Source: Larimichthys crocea (lineage: Eukaryota; Chordata; Actinopteri; Sciaenidae). From it: a stretch of 64,000 nucleotides of DNA. The stretch covers positions 22,977,846-23,041,845 of the forward strand of contig NC_040025.1 of the NCBI RefSeq assembly GCF_000972845.2, written 5' to 3'. Positions 52,052 through 64,000 of the stretch are shown here, in pieces (the first letter of the stretch is position 1; every line of letters starts with the position of its first letter). The position numbers and the translations under genes are program-made. Below the pieces are notes generated by a model. That model was not told where the DNA came from. It was given only the letters and a program-made list of their open reading frames with translations, and searched no databases.

Positions 52052-55000
52052 ATGTCAGGAGACGAGGTAAGTCACCTCGAGTTATCCGCTGTTTAATCCG
52101 TGCTGGTGTGTCGACTTGTTGGGGTGAAATCAGACGATTTATCGGCTCGGATCGGTGTTGAGGATGACTTTGGGCCTCGGCACAGCTTGCTCCCCTCCCT
52201 GTCCGCACCATCTCTCACATGGCTGCTGCCGAGCTAACACCGGCCCGATCGGCCTAAATGACACGAAAACATCCCGTACGGCACTTTATCACGATCTATC
52301 ACATCGGTCAGATGATTAATATTCACAGTGGCTCATCGATCCGGCCTGTCACAGCTGCTGGTTCACAGTAAGGGGAAGGGGCTAGAGCTAGCAGGCTAAC
52401 GTTAGCTGGCGGTGGGCTAAGCTGCGGGGCTAACAGTGTTAGCTCTGTCTACATGCTCCATTGTCTTCACACTGACTGAGTCATGACACAACTACATGCT
52501 GAAATACACATGATTAAAAACAAATATGTCAAATTGAATGATGCTCTAAATCAGCTGGCAGTTAAATGCACGTAATTGCAATTAACAGCTGCCCCTCAGT
52601 GATTAAAAGATAGTTTCTGTTGATTTTCTTGTTGTTGTTATTGCATAAATATTAGTTTATGGTGAGCACGCTGACACACAGAGCCATGTGTTGTCTGTCA
52701 TTGAGTTGCAACAGTTAGTTTCAGAGCATTGCATCAGTTTACTGAGCTAACAAGACTCATTCAAAGGAGGAAGAGTACCACAATGTCACAGGGACAAACT
52801 CCAAATGATGTCTACACTCATGTTATCTATATTAACAATATAAAATGTGTGATTTTGTCATTTTATGAGTCGCTGTCAGGTGTTATGTTGGAGCTTCATT
52901 ATCTATGAATCTCTTGTTTTCTTGTTCAGTCCTTTTTTTTAAAGTCGTGTTATGACAGAAAAGCGTAAAAATTCAGCTCCACTACAAGATTTTTGTCATT
53001 TTTGCTAAATGTGACACAAAAGATGAATTTTCTGTTGATTTAAATGAATCGATTAAGAACTGATTGTTTCCGCTTCAGTCTGTTACAGGGTAGTTTAACA
53101 GTGGTCAGCTGTTCAATTGCATTTAAACCATCGAGCGCAATGTGTTAAACTGCAGGACAAAACAGCAGCGGCATGTCTGTTTCATTTCATTGAACCAGCT
53201 GGTGAAACTAACAGTGAGTTAAATTGATAACAGACACTAAAAAAAGGCAAGTGGGCATGGTATGAGAGTAATAAAACACTCAGAGATGTCAATCTTCTCT
53301 TCTTCATCTGGTATTTTGTATCAGAACACCCGCCAGAACATTTTAATATCAGTTATCGCATAAGTCAAAGTTGGGAACAGATAATGCAGTAAATGGTCAG
53401 ATCAGTTGTCAGGTTATTAAAACACCAATTATTTCTTACATGGATTTAAAAAAAACAAACAGTTGTCACAGTACTTGTAAAAACTTGTCAGACATCATGA
53501 TCTAATAATCTTGTTACCGGTTTTAAAACGTCATCTTCTCTCTTCTTTTTTCTCTCCTTAAGATGATTTTCGATCCCAACATGACCAAGAAGAAGAAGAA
53601 GAAGAAGAAGCCCTTCATGCTGGATGAGGACGGAGGAGAAGGGGTTGGAGGAGAAGAGACTAAAGAGGTGGAAGCGAAGGAGGCAGAGCCGGAAGCTGGA
53701 GACGACAGGGAGCTGGATTTCGATGATGATGATAGCAGGAAGAAAGGTAAGAGTGAAAATGGAGACGCTCACATTTAAGCGTCTTGAGGGTCTTCCACCC
53801 TGTGCATTTAACTACCAGCCTGCATTAAGCTTGAATTAAGCCGGGTTTGTTTTATCTTCCCCAGAGCCGTCTGATGATTTGAACGACCTGAACTTCTTTA
53901 ACCAGAAGAAAAAGAAGAAGAAAACCAAGAAATTATTTGATAATGATGTTGAGGAGGGATTAAAGGTCAGTCATCGGTCTGTCTGATCATTTTACATCAG
54001 GACTTGTTGTTCCACCTCTGCTATTGATTTTCTTCGCTCTCTGTGTTTATTCTCATTGTTTAACATCATCTCACTAAATTTCTGAATCAGGAGCTGAAAA
54101 TTGAAGGAGAGCAAACAGAGGTGTTGGAGGAAGACAACTTGGACCTGGTGCTTCCTACCAAAAAGAAGAAGCCAAAGAAAGTAGACTTTGATGAAGGAGA
54201 GCCACTGGAGAAGGACGACGGTGAGAATAAATCACTTAATCTTTGAAGTAGGGAACTACAGGATAGACACGTGTGCGTGTGTGTGACTATGTGTGTGCAG
54301 TGTATATATTTTTTTATATATTTTTTTTTTTCAGCTCTGGAGGACGATGAGGGAAAGAACAACGATGGAATTTCATTCAGCTCCTCCACGGGACCGGCCT
54401 GGGCTGGCTCTGAAAGAGACTATACTTATGATGAGGTAAGACAACACGCCCACATAACCAGACAACACATTCTGCACGAGGACGGACAGCTTGTTTGTTT
54501 TCAGGCAAAATTGGAAGATGTTGGTTTTGAAATGCTGTTATACACCCACTAAAATGTCGTACTTCCTTATTGTATGTTCACGAATGGAAAAAGAATGTAG
54601 CAAGGGTGGGAAAAGAGGAACACAAATTAATTCTCGACATTTTTAAACTCGGACAAAGACAAGACAGTTTGTCAGAAGATTTTAAGTTTGTCAGTCTCTT
54701 TTTGTTTTAGGACCTTAACCTGATCTAAATGTGGTTAGTTTCGACTACAGTTGGTGTAACTCTTTGCGCCATCTCTGTCTCAGCTCCTGAACCGAGTCTT
54801 CAACATCATGAGAGAGAAGAACCCTGACATGGTGGCCGGAGAGAAGAGGAAGTTTGTGATGAAGCCTCCTCAGGTGGTCCGAGTGGGAACAAAGAAAACC
54901 TCCTTCGTCAACTTCACAGACATCTGCAAACTGTGAGTCTCGTACACACCGACACCTCGCAGTGATCACTTTGATACACACCTATAAAGTGTCGTCTCCA

Positions 55001-55850
55001 AACTGACCTTTCGTGTACTTCATCGCAGGTTGCATCGTCAGCCTAAACATCTCCTCGCTTTCCTGTTGGCTGAGTTGGGAACAAGGTACGTTTCTGTACC
55101 TGCTCTAACGAAATTTGTGAATTCACGTTAAATTGAATCAAACATTTCCGTGTGCACCGTTCTGAAAGTTTAATCTGTGTTTTTCCTTTATTAACAGTGG
55201 TTCTATAGACGGAAATAACCAGCTTGTGATCAAAGGCAGATTTCAACAGAAACAGATAGAAAATGTGTTGAGAAGATATATCAGTAAGTAGCAACCTCAA
55301 ACCTATTATTTATGGTAACCACAAATATAATTTGACTGTTTTCAAATGAATGCTTTGGTCTGTGAATTTAATTTAAAGAATGATTTATTACATTTGCAAA
55401 GAAAGGACACTTCCAACTAGGACAGGTATTGGATATTAAATTTGAGGGATAGCCTGTAACGTAAGCACGTTGTGTCACACTAAAAAGAAAATCCGTGCAA
55501 AACGTGAGTTTTAAATTTAATTAAATGAGGCCTCGAGGCAGAGGAAATTCCTCGATCATTTTTTGTAATCGAGTTACTCGAGGTACTCGAAGGATCGTTG
55601 GAGCCCGTTGGAGTAATATGGAGTGAACTCGTGTGCGTAGTGCAGCGCTAATAACTGTCTTCTCACCCCTACAGAGGAATACGTGACGTGTCACACTTGC
55701 CGCTCCCCAGAGACCATCCTGCAGAAGGACACTCGCCTCTATTTCCTGCAGTGTGAAACGTGCCACTCCCGCTGCTCCGTTGCCAGCATCAAGACCGGCT
55801 TCCAGGCTGTGACAGGCAAGAGGGCGCAGCTCCGCGCCAAAGCCAACTAA
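52052..55850 (+). CDS. eif2s2: Eukaryotic translation initiation factor 2 subunit beta (9 coding exons, 332 aa)
   Basis: Coding exons: 52052-52066, 53563-53746, 53865-53965, 54091-54220, 54335-54435, 54784-54932, 55029-55085, 55198-55283, 55675-55850. Exon 1 codes only for MSGDE. Family knowledge: eIF2 beta is part of the heterotrimer that brings Met-tRNAi to the 40S ribosome; its lysine blocks bind eIF5 and eIF2B epsilon. Seen: three lysine-rich K-boxes (an eight-Lys run at about residues 14-21, KKKKKKTKK near 80, KKKKPKK near 122) separated by acidic stretches; the near-invariant core from [13 protein letters not shown] through [16 protein letters not shown]; and the C-terminal C2-C2 zinc finger with CHTC (280-283) and CETC (301-304), ending RAQLRAKAN. 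The last intron carries a repeat that ends about 60 bases before the exon 9 acceptor. Confidence 0.97.
52067..53562 (+). other. eif2s2: eif2s2 intron 1
   Basis: About 1.5 kb. The first 400 bases are GC-rich and include a dense GCTAGC/GCTAAC/GTTAGC cluster (52233-52443). The rest is AT-rich with nothing recognised. Confidence 0.55.
55425..55615. repeat. eif2s2: hAT-like MITE in the last eif2s2 intron
   Basis: GAGGCCTCGAGGCAGAGGAA, TCGATCATTTTTTGTAATCG and AGTTACTCGAGGTACTCGA, then GGATCGTTGGAGCCC, resemble a widespread vertebrate hAT-derived element. It ends about 60 bases before the exon 9 acceptor. Confidence 0.5.
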
Positions 55851-56830
55851 AGACCACCGAAACTGGGCTCGCCATCCTCTCTCGGCCTCCCCCTTTCCTC
55901 CCCCCTTCCCCCCCAAGAAGGGCCGAGCTGGGGTTGGGCGCCCCCTTGGTTCGCTAAAAGGACTCTCTGAATCGAACTGCGGGAGGGTTTGGCTGTTGTT
56001 TAGTTGTGTCGTGGGCCTGACCAGGCAGGGAGTGAGAGAGTATCTAGAGATGACAGATGGGGTTCAGGCACTGTAAGCAGATGATGTGTACCACATATAC
56101 TGTTGGATGCATTTGATTTGTTGTCTGGATGATGAACCCTCCACCTCCTAGGTTATTTTTTTTTTCCATTTGCTGTGATTCTTGATTCCTGCAAGAAAAC
56201 CCTGATTTAATATGGCTTGAATCCTTACTCATTCTTTCTCCTCCCACTTTACACACACTAGACAAGAATATTTCTTCAAATACATTCATACTTCATGCAA
56301 CAAGCCAAGTTGTAAGCTAAGTTGACAGTGAGCCGTAGCCATGTGGCTCGCGTGGTCACCTCTTTATTCTTGAATTCAACATCGCTTAAACTAAAGGCTG
56401 TGTTTATGTTTTGGTCTGGCTCTAAATCACAAAACTGTCCAGATTTTTCTTGCCTAGCTAATCAAAAAATTAAAGTCACAGGGTTGGAGTACATGTTAGG
56501 AGGTTTTGTCTCTGTAACCTGTGTCTGTGACAGGCTCCTAACACCTCCCTTTGATCATTTTATAGCAGGAGATGACCACAAAGTCAAACAACTAGGGGTT
56601 AATAAAGAGGTAATGATAGAGAGATTGTGTGTGTGAGAGACAGCCAGAGAAATCATACATTGTCATTTGGTGATTTTTGTGGCATGGATAAGCAATTATC
56701 TACTTAATTATATCTACCTTTTGACTTCTGAAGTTGAGAACAACACATTTTAGCGAACGTTTCAGATTTGATTAGAACGATGTGAAAATTAATAAAGTCT
56801 TTTTGTCAAGAAGAGCAGGTTTCTTGAGAT
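55851..56830 (+). other. eif2s2: eif2s2 3' UTR
   Basis: Begins after the TAA at 55848-55850 with a C-rich stretch. A well-formed poly(A) signal AATAAA at 56791-56796 is followed by TCTTTTTGTC. A second AATAAA at 57064-57069 could give a longer form. Confidence 0.6.
56791..56796 (+). terminator. eif2s2: Poly(A) signal of eif2s2
   Basis: AATAAAG followed by a TCTTTTTGTC element, about 0.94 kb after the stop codon. Confidence 0.6.
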
Positions 56831-57596
56831 AATACCAGTCACCTAACACGAACACTTAAATACCCCTAAAAAACAAATCTGAGCAGGCACCTCGGATCTC
56901 CTCTAACAGGATGCTATTTTCAAGTGTGATTCAAGGAGTTCACATCACAAGCTAGCCAGAATATGAAGTCCAGTCATACCATGATATTGGTTCTGTTCTT
57001 GCAAGAGAAGAATGTGGATAAGAAGGTCTGATTTGAATCATTTTAAAACCTGGTTTTTACAAAAATAAAATATTCTACTCTCTCTCCATTACTGTTCCCT
57101 CTCTGCTTACATTCATGTTGCCATAATTTATTTTGTACACAAATGAATCGTAACATGTACGTTTATAAGTCTCATAACTACAGTGACTTGAGTAGTGATT
57201 GATTATGCAGCAGCAGGTTAGGTTTCTGTTTGTAGTTTATAGCACTGGGAATCTTAACATGGCTGCCATGTAGTGTTACTCGCAAATAACGCATTCATAT
57301 AGTTGAGATTTATCTTAATGATAACCATATACTCTTATCTATCCAAAACCATCTACCACACAGCGTTATTTATTTTATTCATCGTTCCTAATTAATATTT
57401 GAATTCTATGTTAAATGCTTGTGTAGTTTTTTGGCATATATGTAGTACTATAATCTGACACAAGGTGATTTTTTTTAATTTTTATTTTGTGTGACTTTTT
57501 ATCCATCCATCCATTTTAATCAGGAAAGACTTTATAGACTTTATCTGATGGTTCTGCTTTACTTTGCTATATCAGATTTTACATGGAAACACTAAG

Positions 57597-57627
<31 letters not shown>

Positions 57628-57840
57628 CATATATATATATAATATATATATATATACTACTAAATTAAATTGTTAAGAGTAGTAGCTTGTCAGGTCTCCT
57701 TAAGCATGTACTTCGGCGCAGACACATCAGTTTTAATGCTTGATAGAAGCATACATTTTACTACTAATACTATAATTTAATTCCTTTAATGTTTGTTGAT
57801 TTTTATTTTGATACAGCTCCTCGTGTCAGCATGTGATCAA
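56831..57840. other. eif2s2-srsf6 intergenic stretch, no gene seen
   Basis: AT-rich and without coding signals. It contains an interrupted (AT)n tract at about 57599-57656 and a short (CATC)n run near 57503-57513. GC content rises from about 57870 into the srsf6 promoter. Confidence 0.5.
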
Positions 57841-57859
57841 ATTGATTAACGGGAGTTGT

Positions 57860-58013
57860 AAGTACAAGTCAGCCTCGCGCTGATTGGCTGCTGTGGCGCA
57901 CCTCGCGCGCTTGCCCGTTGGTAGAGAAGCACGCACGCGCACACACGGAGCTCCGCAGCCCTGGTAACGCGCCGCGCGGTGAGGAACAGTCGAGAACAGC
58001 GTCAGGTTAAATC
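57860..58013 (+). promoter_or_regulatory. srsf6: srsf6 promoter and 5' UTR
   Basis: CpG-rich. An inverted CCAAT box (ATTGG, 57883-57887) is followed by CGCGCGCTTGCC and ACGCACGCGCACACACGG. No TATA box is seen. The ATG at 58014 starts MPRVYIGRL, which fits the SRSF6 family start exactly. Confidence 0.6.
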
Positions 58014-61603
<3,590 letters not shown>

Positions 61604-62665
61604 TGGAATTAGGAAAGTGAGGTGTTTCTCATTGCTGAGCTTTGATCCCTAATGCTGTACATATTGAGCTGTGTTGTCATACTGGCTTTGCTTACTGACT
61701 TGTCTACTTTCCTCCCTCAAGTGTGCAGTTGTTTCAGATGATGCATGGCAGTGATGGGGACACGTTTCAGAATTTAGCTCTTTCCCAAAAGTCGCCAATT
61801 TATTTTTCCTAAAGTGAACTCTTAGTCTTAAAATGTTATCTTTATTTTACATATTTGCCACAGAATGGTTTGGCTGACAGATGCAATCCATCTTACTAAC
61901 GTTGTACGTGTCCCCACTAATGTCTGGAGCATCCATCAGGAGCACATCAAGCTGCACAGCTGTGGGAGAAAAGTAGCGTTTGGTTACAGCATTGGAGCAG
62001 TTTCTCTTTTTGAGCTGCAGTCTCGATGATTGCTTTCTCAAGGAATCAGTCTGTCTTGCAGCACTCTTAAATGCACAACAAAAGATCTGCAAAACTGCAT
62101 ATTTACAAGAAGGAGAAAAAAAAGATGAGGGTTTGTATTTCATGTTTGAACAACTTCAATCGTAGGTGGACTATTAATGATCCCTTTTTAACCTCTTGTA
62201 CATAAACCGTGTGACCAGAATCAAACTGATTATTCGTTTTTGTTGCTTACCAGTGTTTTTTTGGGGGGGGTTATTTTCGTAATCTTTGAGCAGGTAATCT
62301 GTGGGAAGGCCTTTTTACTTTATGGATTTCAGTTTTGCTCAAGCCTCAAGGCCTCAGATGCAGTTTGTCACAGATTTTCAGTTAATTTTTTTTTTTGTGA
62401 GTTTAAGGCTTGTCCAAACCCTTTAACCCTGGATTATATTGTGCAGCTAGTACTGGGTTTTTTTGTACTCCGCAGACAACACCCCCCGTGAGGGTTGGCT
62501 TGTGGCTTTATAAGACACAAACATTGGGTTTACTGAATGCACCCCCCTCTCCTCTCTCCATCCTTTGGAACAGATTCATATTTTTTTTTTCTCCATATGA
62601 GCGAGGTCTAACAGAAGATGTCCTTTTTTATTGTATGTCCAATTAAAGATCTTACTTAAAAAAAT
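61604..62665 (+). other. srsf6: srsf6 3' UTR
   Basis: Follows the TAG at 61601-61603. The end is set by ATTAAA at 62642-62647 (variant poly(A) signal), followed by a T/G-rich downstream element (TCTTGTGTGCCGTGTG). Confidence 0.6.
62642..62647 (+). terminator. srsf6: Poly(A) signal (ATTAAA) of srsf6
   Basis: ATTAAA in CCAATTAAAGATC, with a T/G-rich downstream element from about 62670, about 1.04 kb after the stop codon. Confidence 0.6.
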
Positions 62666-62979
62666 ATATATATCTTGTGTGCCGTGTGATGATGCTTTGT
62701 ATGAGGATTACTGAAACATTGACTGCAGTAACGACGTGACCTATATCCTGCTAATTATATAATAAATTCTCTTTGATTAAGGGGGGAAATAAACAGCGGC
62801 GGTTTGGTTTGATGGAGCGGTTTGTGTTTCAACTTGAAGAAAAAAAATCTGTGGTTGAAGCTTTTTTCACTAATCGATGGTCCACTACATTATTTTCACA
62901 TCGACCATGAGTGAAAGTGGAGCGGTTGCACTGGAAGTCTTTTTTTTTTATTTATTATTTTTTTGGTGTTACAATATAA

Positions 62980-63055
62980 CCAGAGAGCGGTGACTGTACC
63001 GGGCTGACTCGCGCATGCGCAGTCGAAGCCCCGGAGCCGCAGGAGATCAGAGCTG
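62980..63055 (+). promoter_or_regulatory. NRF1-type promoter and probable non-coding first exon of a further gene
   Basis: An isolated CpG-rich stretch of about 60 bases in AT-rich DNA, with the NRF1 palindrome GCGCATGCGC at 63011-63020. It is followed by a GC-rich segment ending CAGAGCTG and then a consensus donor GTAAGC at 63056. The size and layout fit a TATA-less promoter plus a short 5' UTR exon on the + strand. In human the next gene after SRSF6 is L3MBTL1, so an l3mbtl1 first exon is a reasonable but unproven guess. Confidence 0.4.
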
Positions 63056-64000
63056 GTAAGCCAAATTTCAGTTTCCGAAATCATCCGTAACCACGAATTA
63101 ATTTCACATTTACCATTTTCCTCTAATTGATCCAAGAGCAGCAGACATGAACATCTTTTTACCACACCCGCTGTTAAGTGTTATGTGTGTTTTTCTTTTT
63201 TTAAATCACCGTTTTGGCGTTACGGATAGTGACAACCACAAAGCTTTTCATCTTAAAAAAAACATATTTGATAATGGCAGGCGTTTAATGATCCTAATCG
63301 AGTTAAACACTTTTAATTAATAGACTGAGTCGCGCCGAGGTTGGTGAAATATCAAACATGCTTAACGTTGTTGTGAGGTGAAAATGTTGCTCATTCATTT
63401 GAGGTGCTGCCGGAATGGGTGACAGGGTTCATTTTTCAGTAAATGGGATTTTCACAGCATTTCAGACACTGCTTTTACACATTTTTTTTTTTGCCTCAAG
63501 GATTTCACATCCTCCGCCATTTTAACTGAAATGTATTTTTTGTTGTGCGTGTGTGTGTGTGTGTGTGGAGCGTGTGCGTAAACATAAAGGGCTTTTTTAT
63601 TTTCTTATTGGAGGTAATGGATGGCTGTTAAAAAGTCATACAGGGTCATGGTTATTGATGGAGGAAGGCACCTCTGCTCTGCCATTATTCTGTAAGATGA
63701 CATTTATTTATTAAAAGTGACTTGTTTTTTTATAAGTAGGGGGAAAGCTCCTGTAGAAAAGTATTTTTGCTGTAGTTTTATGTAGGTTAAATCTCAGAAA
63801 ATGGAAATAAAGAAATGTATTTTTTTCTTTTCCTTTGGTTTTATTTTGAAAAGGCAAATTTACATAATGTACAGAACTATTCTTACATAGACCTCCTTTC
63901 CAGTTTTTACATAAATACACATACATATGCATTTACAGAGAAATTAATCACTAATAATTCATGAGTGCCAGAACTCTAAACTAAATTTCTCAGCCCTCTT
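63056..64000. other. Right-edge stretch, probably first intron of a further gene
   Basis: AT-rich with a (TG)n at about 63546-63566. No coding exon seen. The last 160 bases contain TTTATTTTG (AATAAA on the minus strand, about 63841), so the 3' UTR of a minus-strand gene cannot be ruled out. Confidence 0.35.

Noticed and set aside
51717..52070. A 117-codon ORF ending at the eif2s2 start
   Set aside because: It starts upstream of the probable promoter and is out of frame with eif2s2; only its last part matters, as a possible uORF.

Overview
The window is vertebrate nuclear DNA from a ray-finned fish, most likely a percomorph teleost. The evidence is spliced genes with GT-AG introns, proteins close to their human orthologues, many (CA)n/(TG)n and (AT)n microsatellites, and short dispersed repeats of the kinds common in percomorph genomes (tRNA-derived SINEs, hAT-like MITEs). 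There is one assembly gap of 10 Ns.

Five complete protein-coding genes lie head to tail on the + strand. They are gnas (stimulatory G-protein alpha subunit, 12 coding exons, 8569-29154), vapb (ER membrane tether, 6 exons, 34155-39640), chmp4b (ESCRT-III subunit, 5 exons, 45424-48781), eif2s2 (eIF2 beta, 9 exons, 52052-55850) and srsf6 (SR splicing factor, 6 exons, 58014-61603). I worked out every exon by hand; in each gene the phases join and the reading frame closes (379, 247, 221, 332 and 372 residues). All five human orthologues are on chromosome 20, so this is conserved synteny with local rearrangement. The genes do not form a pathway: they cover signalling, ER lipid/contact-site biology, membrane remodelling, translation initiation and splicing.

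Layout. 1-6500 is mostly repeat-bearing non-coding DNA, with a weak candidate for a minus-strand secretory gene at the far left. 6560-8568 is the GC-rich promoter and long leader of gnas. 8708-29007 holds the gnas introns, rich in repeats. 29155-31720 is its 3' UTR. 31720-33780 is featureless. vapb, chmp4b, eif2s2 and srsf6 each have a compact CpG-type promoter with CRE, NRF1, CCAAT or GC-box motifs. 41500-45140 is repeat-rich and contains an unusual tandem array. 62660-64000 contains a probable first exon of a further gene.

The most striking structure is the array at 43476-45055, upstream of chmp4b. Each unit joins the first bases of the chmp4b promoter flank (45143-45170) to the middle of the chmp4b 3' UTR (48861-49160), with the whole gene missing. 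The junction falls on a GTTGT pentamer present at both ends. This looks like the re-amplified scar of a deleted chmp4b duplicate. Other points of interest are a gnas exon flanked by complementary TG and CA repeats, recurrent GCTAGC/GTTAGC/GCTAAC clusters beside four of the five promoters, a G-quadruplex-type run in a gnas intron, a possible regulatory (poison) exon in srsf6 intron 2, and a nested SINE-in-MITE. I found no wholly new biological system.
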